DNA of 17,126 nt from Spirochaetaceae bacterium (GCA_031265015.1 JAISDG010000091.1:1-17126); one strand, 5' to 3'. Shown: positions 1 to 7,629, counted from the stretch's first letter. Program-made: numbers and translations. Notes: a model not told the origin generated them from the sequence alone.

Positions 1-800
1 GTTCCCCCGGCCACCTGCTCCCGGCTGAACCACCGGGCGTCGCTTATTTCCCTGCCGTCGGGTTTCAGTTCGCCCCCCGCGTAGCGGGCGGAAAACCCGA
101 CCATCAGGGAATTGGGGAAGGGCCAGCTTTGGCTGGTCACATACCGGACCGTATCGGCCTCGATGCCCACTTCTTCCTTTATTTCCCGCAGCACCGTGGA
201 CTCCAGGTTTTCCCCCGCTTCGGTAAAACCCGCGATAAGGCTGTACACGCCGCCGGAAAATTTGACGTTGTGGGCCAGGAGCGCCCTGCCGTCGTCCCTG
301 ACAACCAGGGTGATCACCGCCGGGGAAATCCGGGGATACTCTATCCTGCCGCACCGGGGGCAGAGCCGGGCCAGTTCCCCCGGTAAATCGCCGTTCCGTT
401 CCCCGCAGCTTCCGCAGCAGAGGGAATCCTTCCGCCACTGCAAAACATGATAGGCCCGCAGGAACCGCCCCGCGATTCCGGAACTGCCCGGCGCCGCGCC
501 GGTAGTTCCCGCCAGGACCACCGCCTGCCGGACGGAAAAAGTCCGCCATCCCGGGGGCAGTTCCGCGTCCGGGGGCAGCAGCGCGCCGGGAACAGCCTCC
601 GGCGGTTCGCCCGGCGGCGCGATGGCGGGGGTATCGTAAAAATTCAAATCACCAAAGACGTTCCGAAGCCGTTCCCGGCCAACGCCGTATACCGCTTCTT
701 CATCTTTCATGGACGAGGGGACAACAAGATAATTTCCCTGGAAAAGATACGCCCCGCCGGACTGCGCCGCGGCCTTCTTGACGGTCTTTACTGCTGGCAT
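1..800 (-). CDS. nudC: NADH pyrophosphatase NudC (Nudix hydrolase), 3' end cut by window edge
   Basis: Cleaves NAD(H) to NMN(H) and AMP; in E. coli the family also removes NAD caps from RNA 5' ends. The frame runs from an ATG at 800 through 266 codons to the window edge without a stop. Visible parts: variable N-terminal domain; zinc ribbon with Cys129/132 (CGSC) and Cys147/150 (CPRC); Nudix box from Gly191 (GFTEAGE) to REIKEEVGI at 205-213; and SQSWPFPNS at 223-231, the NudC signature with its usual first Pro changed to Ser. E. coli NudC is 257 residues, so little is missing. The start is supported by GGAGGGAG just upstream. It lies 74 bp downstream of speG on the same strand and may be cotranscribed or use its own weak promoter. 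The family call is firm; the substrate is inferred from the signature. Confidence 0.88.
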   Translation of the reverse strand, partial: MPAVKTVKKAAAQSGGAYLFQGNYLVVPSSMKDEEAVYGVGRERLRNVFGDLNFYDTPAIAPPGEPPEAVPGALLPPDAELPPGWRTFSVRQAVVLAGTTGAAPGSSGIAGRFLRAYHVLQWRKDSLCCGSCGERNGDLPGELARLCPRCGRIEYPRISPAVITLVVRDDGRALLAHNVKFSGGVYSLIAGFTEAGENLESTVLREIKEEVGIEADTVRYVTSQSWPFPNSLMVGFSARYAGGELKPDGREISDARWFSREQVAGG

Positions 801-823
801 GGCTCCCTCCGGCGCTTACCGTA

Positions 824-852
824 ACCATAGCAAAAACCCGGCTTTTCGTGAA
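824..852 (-). promoter_or_regulatory. Possible nudC promoter
   Basis: On the minus strand, TTCACG (847-852) and TATGGT (824-829) are separated by 17 bp and lie just upstream of the nudC ribosome binding site. Each matches the sigma-70 consensus at four of six positions, so this is only a candidate. Without it, nudC would be read from the speG promoter. Confidence 0.3.
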
Positions 853-874
853 GGTATAAAGGATTTCCGGTCAA

Positions 875-1387
875 TTACCCGCGGCGGTTTTGGATTTCAC
901 GGCTAAAAATTCCCATAATAATACTGTCATGATACGCGCCCTCGACAAAGAAATGCCGGCGCAAAATACCTTCCTGCACAAACCCCAGGCCTTTATAAAT
1001 ATGCACTGCCTTATGGTTTTCCGCGTCCACATAGAGATAGATTTTATACATATTTAAAATGTTAAAAGCGTAATCCATCCCCTTGGACATGGCAATTTTA
1101 GCCAGCCCCAAGCCCTGAAAATCCGATTTGATGATTATTTGAATTTCCGTATGCCGGTGAATAAAATTAATATTTACCAGTTCAATAATCCCCGCAAATT
1201 GATCGTCCACATCTATCACAAAACGCCGTTCATGGTCATCATGGATATGTTTGTCATACAGGTTGGTTAATTCGTCAAGAGATTCATAGGGCTCTTCAAA
1301 CCAAAAGGCCATGGTGCGGCGTTCATTATCAAGATCATGCACAAAAGATAAATCTTTGCGTTCCAGCGGGCGCAATGTAAGTTTCAT
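875..1387 (-). CDS. speG: Spermidine N1-acetyltransferase SpeG (GNAT family)
   Basis: Transfers acetyl from acetyl-CoA to spermidine or spermine, limiting polyamine build-up. The 170-residue product follows E. coli SpeG closely along its length: RPLER near the start, WFEEPYE at 29-35 (polyamine/allosteric region), LYDKHIHD at 43-50, ERRFVI at 53-58, the acetyl-CoA loop QGLGLA at 91-96, MDYAF, LYVDAENHKAVHIYKGLGF at 118-136 with the candidate general-acid Tyr131, and EG.L..HFF.EG.Y.D.I.M near the end. Start ATG at 1387 is preceded by AAGGA. The gene is clearly poorer in G+C than its surroundings (bases 1141-1200 hold 20 G+C of 60, against 43 of 60 at 5101-5160), suggesting later acquisition. 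It is followed on the same strand by nudC. Confidence 0.92.
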   Translation of the reverse strand: MKLTLRPLERKDLSFVHDLDNERRTMAFWFEEPYESLDELTNLYDKHIHDDHERRFVIDVDDQFAGIIELVNINFIHRHTEIQIIIKSDFQGLGLAKIAMSKGMDYAFNILNMYKIYLYVDAENHKAVHIYKGLGFVQEGILRRHFFVEGAYHDSIIMGIFSREIQNRRG

Positions 1388-1432
1388 GGTTTTTCCTTTT
1401 TTTTACATACCTATATAGGCCGCATATAGTAT

Positions 1433-1460
1433 ATTCTATTTTACCAATTCGATTTGTCAA
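1433..1460 (-). promoter_or_regulatory. speG promoter
   Basis: On the minus strand a perfect -35 TTGACA (1455-1460) is followed after 16 bp by TAGAAT (1433-1438). A 10-bp palindrome CCTATATAGG at 1410-1419 lies between this promoter and the start codon, in the expected 5' leader, and could be an operator. Confidence 0.6.
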
Positions 1461-1565
1461 TGTACTGAAGGCAATTCTGTAGTATGATAAAAGCAGCGGA
1501 GGGTGTCCGGATCCGGGAAAATCCCTAAAAAGCGGCGAATATCCGGATAAACTTTCGCTGAATAA

Positions 1566-1594
1566 TTGAATAAGCCGTCATTTTCCTGTATTAT
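1566..1594 (+). promoter_or_regulatory. Promoter for the GHMP kinase / TPR / NHL lipoprotein operon
   Basis: TTGAAT (1566-1571), a 17-bp spacer and TATTAT (1589-1594) form a good sigma-70 type promoter about 40 bp before the start codon at 1636. Upstream, 1500-1550 has two copies of the palindrome TCCGGA (near 1507 and 1542) of unknown meaning. Nothing else is recognised between 1461 and 1565. Confidence 0.6.
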
Positions 1595-1635
1595 TAAGGG
1601 AAAATTCCGTTTACCGAGCGAGGTTTTGGGTAAAA

Positions 1636-2796
1636 ATGCTGGATCTTGGCCCTGTCCACCGTACTGAATATGAGTTAGACCCCTCCGAACAGGTGGTAAT
1701 TGCCGAAGCGCCGGGGCGGCTTCATTATCTGGGTGAACACGGGGAGCCCGGGGCAGGGTTGTACCTTTCTTCCGCCATTAACAGAACCATCCAGGTTGCC
1801 GTAAGCCTGCGAAAGGACAATTCCCTCCGTTTTTTTGCCGTGGATCTGGGGGAACGCAAGCGGACCACCCTGGCGAACCTGAAATACAAGCGGGAAGACC
1901 GGTGGGCGAATTACATTAAACTGGCGGTACATCTCTTTGCGGAGCGGGGCTTTTCCGTGAAGGGGCTTAACTTTACCGTTTCCGGGGACATACCCCAGCA
2001 GGCGGGGCTTGCGTCCTCCACAGCCATAGAAGTTGCCGCCGCGGTGGCCCTGCGGGGTTTTTTGAAGGCCTCCGTACCGGACAGGGAACTGCTGCCCGGG
2101 TTAATCCGGGCGGAAGCGGAATTTTTGGGCCGGGATGTCAGCCCCGTGGATTACCTTATCGCCTTTAACGGCAGAAAAGATCATTTTTTGCTGGTGGACG
2201 AGGCAGCCCGGGAGGTAACCAAAATCAAATCCCCCTTCGGCAAATATAAAATGCTCCTGATGGATTCCCGGGTTCCCCGGGCGGGAGTGGAGGAAGAGCT
2301 CAGCCACCGGAGGAAAGATACCCAAAAGGGCCTGGAACTTCTTGCCCGCGGAAAACAGGGTACAAGCTTCCGGAATTACGAGCCCGGGGATTTACTGGAA
2401 TCCATGGGGGACTTAAGCGAAGAAATACGCCGCCGGTCCCTGCACATTGTGGAAGAAAACCAGCGTGTCAGGGAAATGGCGGAGGCCCTTAAAAAGGGTG
2501 AACTGGCGGATATTTCCAGGATGATTTACCATTCCCACGAAAGCCTGCGGGATCTGTACGAAGTTTCCTGCCCCGAAATCGACTGGCTGGTAAAACGGGC
2601 CCAGGAAATCGAGGGCGTGGTCGCTTCCCGCATGACCGGTATGGGTTTCGGGGGCTGTACCTATACGATTCTCAAAGACAGCGCCCAGGAGGAGTACCGT
2701 AAACGGCTTGAGGATTATGAGCGGATCTTCGGCTTTCATCCCCTGGTATACGAATTCCGTCCCGCGCCGGGCGCCCGCCTGACCGCCAAAGGATAA
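1636..2796 (+). CDS. Galactokinase-family GHMP kinase with altered sugar-site residues
   Basis: A 386-residue small-molecule kinase of the GHMP superfamily, closest in layout to GalK, which makes galactose 1-phosphate. Visible: APGRLHYLGEH at 25-35 (GalK signature, normally GRVNLIGEHTDY); phosphate-binding QAGLASSTAIEVA at 122-134; VDYL with candidate catalytic Asp172; HESLRDLYEVSCPEID at 301-316; MTGMGFGGC at 333-341. The residue matching the sugar-contacting Asp of EHTD is Glu37 (EHGE), the signature Asn is His30, and GIMDQ around the catalytic Asp is replaced by SPVDY. The substrate may therefore not be galactose. No other galactose gene is nearby. It leads an operon; the next start is 3 bp beyond its stop. 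The start has only a weak GAGG upstream. Superfamily sure, galactokinase activity uncertain. Confidence 0.8.
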   Translation: MLDLGPVHRTEYELDPSEQVVIAEAPGRLHYLGEHGEPGAGLYLSSAINRTIQVAVSLRKDNSLRFFAVDLGERKRTTLANLKYKREDRWANYIKLAVHLFAERGFSVKGLNFTVSGDIPQQAGLASSTAIEVAAAVALRGFLKASVPDRELLPGLIRAEAEFLGRDVSPVDYLIAFNGRKDHFLLVDEAAREVTKIKSPFGKYKMLLMDSRVPRAGVEEELSHRRKDTQKGLELLARGKQGTSFRNYEPGDLLESMGDLSEEIRRRSLHIVEENQRVREMAEALKKGELADISRMIYHSHESLRDLYEVSCPEIDWLVKRAQEIEGVVASRMTGMGFGGCTYTILKDSAQEEYRKRLEDYERIFGFHPLVYEFRPAPGARLTAKG

Positions 2797-2799
2797 ACG

Positions 2800-3483
2800 A
2801 TGGCTGTCCGTGAAGATCTGGAAGAGGGGATCAGGTTTTTCAAAATCCGGCGCTGGGACAAGGCCCTGGAGGAATTTTTAAAAATAGACGCTTCCGCTTT
2901 TGAAACCTCCGATTCGGTTGAACTGGCCTATTATCTGGGACTTTGTTACGCCAAGCTGGAACGGCACGACGATGCCCTGCTCTATCTGGAGCAGGTGGTA
3001 ACCGCCGCGCCGGATCCCCTGCGGGTGTACCAGTGCCGTCTTACCCTGGCGTATATTTATGTTATCACGGGCCGTTCAAAACTGGCTGAATTTGAACTGG
3101 GACGGCTGGTCAGGGGGGGGTATGAATCCATTCAGATCTATACAACCCTGGCCTATGCCGCGTGGTCCCAAAAACAGTTTCAAAAAGCGGTGGACTACTA
3201 TGAAAAGGCCCTGGAAATGGACAAAAACAACGCCACCGCGCTGAACGGCCTGGGGTATATCCTGGCGGATTCCGATATCGACATCCCCCGGGGGCTTAAG
3301 CTCTGCCGCCGGGCGGTGGACAGGCAGCCTCATTCCGCGGCTTACCTTGATTCCCTGGGCTGGGCCCACTTTAAAAACGGCGACGCCGGCGAAGCCCGGA
3401 TCTGGCTTCGCCGGGCCCTTGAAATTGCCCCCCAGCGAAAGGAGATCAAGCGGCACATGAAAATCCTCGTAGGAGACGGTTAA
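2800..3483 (+). CDS. Tetratricopeptide-repeat (TPR) protein
   Basis: A 227-residue protein built almost wholly of TPR-like helical pairs, about six units: roughly 6-39, 40-73, 77-109, 111-144, 146-178 and 180-213. Diagnostic positions include YYLGLCYAKLERHDDALLYLEQ (44-65), AYAAWSQKQFQKAVDYYEKALEMD (118-141) and LGWAHFKNGDAGEARIWLRRALEI (186-209). No signal peptide or membrane segment is visible, so a cytoplasmic scaffold or adaptor is likely. The start is supported by AAAGGA within the end of the preceding kinase gene, and the 3-bp gap suggests coupled translation. The next gene, a lipoprotein that also has a TPR-like stretch, starts 25 bp after the stop. No enzymatic motif seen; specific role unknown. 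Confidence 0.85.
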   Translation: MAVREDLEEGIRFFKIRRWDKALEEFLKIDASAFETSDSVELAYYLGLCYAKLERHDDALLYLEQVVTAAPDPLRVYQCRLTLAYIYVITGRSKLAEFELGRLVRGGYESIQIYTTLAYAAWSQKQFQKAVDYYEKALEMDKNNATALNGLGYILADSDIDIPRGLKLCRRAVDRQPHSAAYLDSLGWAHFKNGDAGEARIWLRRALEIAPQRKEIKRHMKILVGDG

Positions 3484-3508
3484 CAGCCGCGGCTGGCAAC
3501 CAACGGTT

Positions 3509-5635
3509 ATGATCCGGCGCCTGCTTACAGTTGTTTTTCTCGCCTGGGCCGTCCTGGCGCTGATTGCGGGATGCGACAGCGGAAGTGCCGTTGCTCCGGG
3601 ATACTCCCGGAACCCGGAAGCCACGGACGCGGAGACCCCGGACAGCGGCCCCAACTTTTTACAGCCCGGAACTACCGGCGCATCCCTGACCGATACCGTC
3701 GACGCCCAGAATGAATTCCGCATCGGCGTTCAGGCCTATTACCGCTATGCCTTTAACGAAGCGATCCTCGCCTTTGAACGGGCCAATTCCTTCAGACCCG
3801 GCGAACCCCTTGTTCTGGACTGGCTGGGCAGGGCCTACTACCGTTCGGGCCTGGAGGATACCGCCCTGCGGCAGTGGAGTTTTGCCGCGGAAAAAAGCTC
3901 CGCCTCGGCGGATCAGATCCTCCTCCGCAGCCGGATTGAAACGGTTCAAAACCGCCGCAGCCTGGTTTCCTTCATGGAAGACGTGGAGCGTTATGTGGAG
4001 GCGGGCCGCTATCCCGGCAGGTCCGGGTCCGGGATTTATTTCCGCCAGCCCACATCGGTCCTGCCCCTGAACGACGGCACGGCCTGGGTGGCGGCCTGCG
4101 GCAGCAACGAACTGGTCCGCCTGGATGTTAACGGCCTTATTAAACAGCGAGTCCGGGGGCCGGTAAACGGTTTTGATCGGCCCTACGACGTGGTCCAGGG
4201 ACTTGACGGCAGGCTGTATGTTTCCGAGTACCATGGAGGCAGGGTCAGCGTTCTTGATTCGGAGGGAAGGTGGCTTTCCTACCTGGGGGAACGGGGCCTC
4301 GCGGAAGGAAACTTCGTGGGCCCCCAAAACCTGGCGGTAGATCCCGAGGGCTATCTGTACGTGGTGGATTACGGAAACCGGAGGGTTTCCAAATTCGATC
4401 CCGACGGGAATCATATTCTGTCCTTCGGAAAACGGGGCTGGGGCTTCGAGGGGTTTCTTTCCCCCACCGGCATCGTGTGCATGGACGAGCGGGTCTTTGT
4501 GGCCGACGGGGTGGCAAAAAAAATCTATACCTTTGACCGGAACGGGACCTACCTGGGAGTGCTGGTGGAAGAAGGCCTTGCCGGTCCCGAAAGCCTGCGC
4601 CTCTTCGGGGGCCGGCTGCTGCTGGCGGACACTTCCCGGATTGTACTGATAGATCCCGATTCTTCCATTGTCAGTGAACTGGGGGTGATGGGGGGCGCGA
4701 ACGCGCGGATTACCGGGGCCGGCGCGGACCGGAACGGCAATATCCTGGCGGCCAATTTCCGGGAGGATGAAGTGGCGGTGTTAAGTTCCGCGGAGGATCT
4801 GGCTTCGGGGTTCTTTGTGCAGATTGACCGGGTCATTGCCGACAGCTTTCCCCAGGTAACGGTGGAGCTTTCCGTCCAGGACCGGCGGCGGCGTCCCATT
4901 CTGGGACTGGACGCCCGCAATTTTATCGTCACCGAGCGGAACCGCTCTGCCGCGGAACAAACGTTCCTGGGGGCGGCCTACCTTTCCACCCGCTACGATG
5001 TTTCCGTCCTGATGGAACGATCCGCCGAAACCGCCCTTCTCCGGGATGATTTGGCCGCGGCCCTGCGGGACATTAACGCCGCGGGTCCCCGGCTGGTATC
5101 GGTAGTATCCGCGGGGGAAACGCCGGTTCAGGAGCGGCTGGGGGCGGGCGCTTCGGGTCTGGCCGCCGCGGCCCGTTCCGGCGAGTACAGCCCCCGGTGG
5201 CGTTTTGATACCGCCCTGCGGCTCGCCGCCTCGGACCTGCTGGGGGGGGAAAAAAAGCGGGCCGTGGTTTTTGCCGGCGCGGGAACCCTGGGGGAACTGG
5301 CCTTTGAACAGTACAGCCTTTCGGAACTGGCCGCCTACCTGGCCAACAACGGCATTGCCTTTTACGCGGTTATTGTGGGCGGCGGCCAGGCGGGGGATGA
5401 GCTTCGGTATCTCTGCGAAGAAACCGGGGGCGAAATCGTCAGCCTGTACCAGCCCGAGGGGACCGGCCCGGTCATCCGGTCCATCGGAACCGCCGGGTCC
5501 GGTTCATACGCCCTGCGGTACCGCTCGGCCCTGCGGACCAATTTCGGCGTAGACTATCTTCCGGTGGAAGTTGAAGTCTACCTGCTGGAACGTTCCGGCC
5601 GGGACAGAACGGGCTATTTTGCTCCGCTTCAATAG
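3509..5635 (+). CDS. TPR / NHL-repeat / VWA-like lipoprotein
   Basis: A 708-residue predicted lipoprotein. Lipobox LIAGC puts the lipidated Cys at 22, after an arginine-containing hydrophobic signal. Domains in order: Ser/Pro/Thr-rich linker (23-65); one or two TPR-like units (about 68-130); a six-bladed NHL-type propeller (about 175-430) with repeated pattern GxLYVxDYGNxRVxxFDxxG, e.g. 281-300 and 234-253; a beta-rich segment with FPQVTVELSVQD and LDARNFIVTE (447-476); a VWA-like fold (about 495-665). The expected DxSxS metal site reads ERSAE at 503-507, so metal binding through a normal MIDAS is doubtful. Such proteins usually bind other proteins or surface ligands. Last gene of the kinase-TPR operon; no strong ribosome binding site precedes the ATG. 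Its end overlaps thiI by 7 bp tail to tail. Exact role unknown. Confidence 0.82.
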   Translation: MIRRLLTVVFLAWAVLALIAGCDSGSAVAPGYSRNPEATDAETPDSGPNFLQPGTTGASLTDTVDAQNEFRIGVQAYYRYAFNEAILAFERANSFRPGEPLVLDWLGRAYYRSGLEDTALRQWSFAAEKSSASADQILLRSRIETVQNRRSLVSFMEDVERYVEAGRYPGRSGSGIYFRQPTSVLPLNDGTAWVAACGSNELVRLDVNGLIKQRVRGPVNGFDRPYDVVQGLDGRLYVSEYHGGRVSVLDSEGRWLSYLGERGLAEGNFVGPQNLAVDPEGYLYVVDYGNRRVSKFDPDGNHILSFGKRGWGFEGFLSPTGIVCMDERVFVADGVAKKIYTFDRNGTYLGVLVEEGLAGPESLRLFGGRLLLADTSRIVLIDPDSSIVSELGVMGGANARITGAGADRNGNILAANFREDEVAVLSSAEDLASGFFVQIDRVIADSFPQVTVELSVQDRRRRPILGLDARNFIVTERNRSAAEQTFLGAAYLSTRYDVSVLMERSAETALLRDDLAAALRDINAAGPRLVSVVSAGETPVQERLGAGASGLAAAARSGEYSPRWRFDTALRLAASDLLGGEKKRAVVFAGAGTLGELAFEQYSLSELAAYLANNGIAFYAVIVGGGQAGDELRYLCEETGGEIVSLYQPEGTGPVIRSIGTAGSGSYALRYRSALRTNFGVDYLPVEVEVYLLERSGRDRTGYFAPLQ

Positions 5636-6867
5636 CCTGCCGGATTTTTGGCCCCTTCGTAATACCCGCACTTTTTAACTTCCGCGCCGGCAAGCGCTTC
5701 GTGGAGAAGTCCCGTCCCGCTTCCGGGGTCCCCCAGTTCCAGCGCTTCGTAGAGGCTCCGCGCTTCCCGGGGATCCCCCCGAAGCACCGGATGGACGGGA
5801 CTAAAGAGGACGCAGCAGTCGGCAAAGGGCAGGATGGATGTTTCGTAGGTTCCGAAATCCTTTGCCCGCAGGATGATTTCTTCCTTGTCGATACCGATCA
5901 GGGGGCGCAGTACCGGAACCGGACGCTTTTGGTCCCGGACCCGGCTTTCGCCGCAATTCAGATTTTCCACCGTCTGGCTCGCGACCTGGGAAAGGCTTTC
6001 CCCGGTGACAAGGCATTTTGCGCCGGTCCGGCGGGCGGTGAAAAAAGCGGCCTCCATCATCGCCATCCGGAGCAGCACCGTATTCCATTCCCCGGGACTT
6101 TTTTCTTTGATCCGCCGCTGTATTCCGGTAAAGTTTACAATGTAAAGACGCATCCCCATGGCATAGGAACCGGCGATCTCCGCCAGGCGGACTGTTTTGT
6201 CCAGGGCCTCCCGGGACGTATAGGGGGGGGTGTGAAAATACACCGCGTCCAGCCCCATCCCCCGGCCTGCCATCATACAGCCCGCCACCGGGGAATCGAT
6301 GCCCCCGGATAAAAGCAGGAGCCCCCGGCCGGCACTGCCCGCAGGCAGTCCCCGGCGGCCCTTTTTCCCCAGGCTGTACACGTAGGCCTTTTCCCGGATT
6401 TCCACGGAGATGATCCCGCCGGGATTTTGTACGTCCACCGGAAACCCGGGAACCGCCGCGCGGACCGCGTCCCCCGCGGCGCAGCAGATCCCGTAGGAAC
6501 CCAGGGGAAAACTTTTGTCCGTCCTCCGGGCTTCCACCTTAAAGGATCCCGCCCCCGACAGCTTAAGCCGTTTTCCCTCTTCCGCGCAGGCGGCCAGGAC
6601 CGCTTCGGGGGTCTTTTCGCATTTCCGCGCCAAAGCCCAGCCGGCAATTCCCATCAGCCGGGAGAGAACCTCCTCCACCCGCGCCGCCCGTTCTTCCGCG
6701 CAGGTAACGTACAGGCGGCCCGTTCCGGAACGCAGCTGCGATCCCGGGGCCCGGGAACGGAGCATCGTCATCAGATTTCGCTGAAGGATATGCATAAAAC
6801 CTTCCCGGTTTCCCCCCTTCAGGGTGAGTTCGCCGGGTTTGACCAGATAGAGGAGCCGTTCGGACAT
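5629..6867 (-). CDS. thiI: tRNA 4-thiouridine synthetase ThiI (rhodanese-less)
   Basis: Activates U8 of tRNA with ATP and installs sulfur to give s4U. Residues numbered from ATG 6867 (412 aa): N-terminal ferredoxin-like/THUMP region (about 1-165) with LVKPGELTLKGGNR at 8-21 and SFKVEARRTDKSFP at 108-121; PP-loop SGGIDSPVA at 187-195; GESLSQVASQT at 289-299; VLRPLIGIDKEEI at 319-331; and ADCCVLFSP at 349-357, giving candidate Cys351/Cys352. It ends soon after, with no rhodanese domain, as in Bacillus-type ThiI, so sulfur must come from a separate desulfurase. A GTG at 6873 is an alternative start two codons earlier; neither has a clear ribosome binding site. Divergent from rubrerythrin, with mnmA two genes further on. 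Confidence 0.92.
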   Translation of the reverse strand: MSERLLYLVKPGELTLKGGNREGFMHILQRNLMTMLRSRAPGSQLRSGTGRLYVTCAEERAARVEEVLSRLMGIAGWALARKCEKTPEAVLAACAEEGKRLKLSGAGSFKVEARRTDKSFPLGSYGICCAAGDAVRAAVPGFPVDVQNPGGIISVEIREKAYVYSLGKKGRRGLPAGSAGRGLLLLSGGIDSPVAGCMMAGRGMGLDAVYFHTPPYTSREALDKTVRLAEIAGSYAMGMRLYIVNFTGIQRRIKEKSPGEWNTVLLRMAMMEAAFFTARRTGAKCLVTGESLSQVASQTVENLNCGESRVRDQKRPVPVLRPLIGIDKEEIILRAKDFGTYETSILPFADCCVLFSPVHPVLRGDPREARSLYEALELGDPGSGTGLLHEALAGAEVKKCGYYEGAKNPAGY

Positions 6868-6978
6868 GGACACAGCATAGCACAGAAATAAAGACGCGCC
6901 ATCTTTTTTGCAATTTGCCGCTCAAAATAGACCTATGCTGAAATGTTGTTCCGGCGCTGTTTTCCCCTGTTCCCCCTC

Positions 6979-7007
6979 TGGACTTGAAAAAAAAACTCGC
7001 TTATAGT
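6979..7007 (+). promoter_or_regulatory. Rubrerythrin promoter
   Basis: TGGACT (6979-6984), a 17-bp spacer and TATAGT (7002-7007) are the best -35/-10 pair upstream of the rubrerythrin gene, matching consensus at four and five of six positions. The -10 box overlaps the left arm of the inverted repeat at 6996-7031. Confidence 0.5.
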
Positions 7008-7031
7008 GAAGAAAAATAAATTATAAGCGAG
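6996..7031 (+). promoter_or_regulatory. Perfect 10-bp inverted repeat over the rubrerythrin -10 box and leader (candidate operator or RBS-masking stem)
   Basis: CTCGCTTATA (6996-7005) is repeated in exact inverse orientation as TATAAGCGAG (7022-7031) after 16 bp. The left arm covers the -10 box, the centre falls about where transcription should begin, and the right arm carries the GAG of the GAGGAAAA ribosome binding site eight to ten bases before ATG 7039. It could be a repressor operator or an mRNA stem limiting ribosome access. The inner parts, TTATAGT and ATTATAA, resemble the halves of a PerR box but are spaced 12 bp apart instead of 1. Confidence 0.6.
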
Positions 7032-7038
7032 GAAAACC

Positions 7039-7578
7039 ATGGAACTCAAGGACTCCAAAACCTGGCAGAATTTACAGACCGCCTTTGCCGGCGAGTCGCA
7101 GGCTCATACCAAGTACCTCTACTACGCCTCCAGGGCGGAAAAAGACGGGTACGTACAGATAGGCGCCCTGTTCAGGGAAACGGCGCTTAACGAGAAGGAA
7201 CACGCGAAAATCTGGTTCAAGCACCTCCACGGCGGCGGTGTTCCCGATACCCCGGCAAACCTGAAGGACGCCGCGGCGGGGGAAAACTATGAATGGACAA
7301 CGATGTACGCCGGTTTTGCCAAGACCGCCCGGGAAGAGGGCTTTACCCAGATTGCCGCCGAAATGGAAGGGGTCGCCAAAATTGAAAAGGAACACGAGGA
7401 GCGGTACAAAAAACTTCTGTCCAACATTGAGGGCGGCATCGTGTTTAGCCGGGACGGGGATCAGATGTGGCAGTGTTCCAACTGCGGCCATATCGTCATC
7501 GGGAAAAAAGCCCCGGAACTTTGTCCGGTCTGCCGGCATCCCGTGTCGTACTTCCAGATTAGGGCGCAGAATTATTAG
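7039..7578 (+). CDS. Rubrerythrin
   Basis: A cytoplasmic di-iron peroxidase that reduces hydrogen peroxide in anaerobes and microaerophiles using electrons from NAD(P)H via rubredoxin-type partners. The 179-residue protein has the classical order: a ferritin-like four-helix domain (1-130) with likely iron ligands Glu19 (GESQAH), Glu52 and His55 (NEKEHAK), Glu82/Glu85 (GENYEW), Glu116 and His119 (IEKEHEERY), then a C-terminal rubredoxin domain with Cys146, Cys149 (CSNC) and Cys162, Cys165 (CPVC). Length and order are typical. GAGG before the ATG is a good ribosome binding site. It is first on the plus strand of a segment continuing to the HD hydrolase and mnmA, and divergent from thiI. Confidence 0.95.
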   Translation: MELKDSKTWQNLQTAFAGESQAHTKYLYYASRAEKDGYVQIGALFRETALNEKEHAKIWFKHLHGGGVPDTPANLKDAAAGENYEWTTMYAGFAKTAREEGFTQIAAEMEGVAKIEKEHEERYKKLLSNIEGGIVFSRDGDQMWQCSNCGHIVIGKKAPELCPVCRHPVSYFQIRAQNY

Positions 7579-7594
7579 CCGGGCATAAACAAAG

Positions 7595-7618
7595 GGGAGA
7601 AACCGCGGCGGCTCTCCC
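7595..7618 (+). other. Stem-loop between rubrerythrin and the HD gene
   Basis: GGGAGA (7595-7600) and TCTCCC (7613-7618) can pair around a 12-nt GC-rich loop. There is no T-tract, so it is not a standard terminator. It could stabilise the upstream rubrerythrin message or adjust expression of the HD gene, whose AAGGGG ribosome binding site starts 2 nt after the stem. Confidence 0.4.
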
Positions 7619-7629
7619 GAAGGGGTACT

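Noticed and set aside
112..824. Plus-strand frames over 112-450, 129-386 and 447-824
   Set aside because: All lie opposite the NudC gene, whose zinc ribbon and Nudix box are plain on the minus strand.
1500..1550. Terminator or small RNA between speG and the kinase gene
   Set aside because: Only short palindromes (TCCGGA twice, GGGA/TCCC) without a T-tract; not enough to call.
3659..4414. 251-codon minus-strand frame opposite the NHL lipoprotein
   Set aside because: The plus strand has a lipobox and NHL repeats; the minus-strand product is only their antisense.
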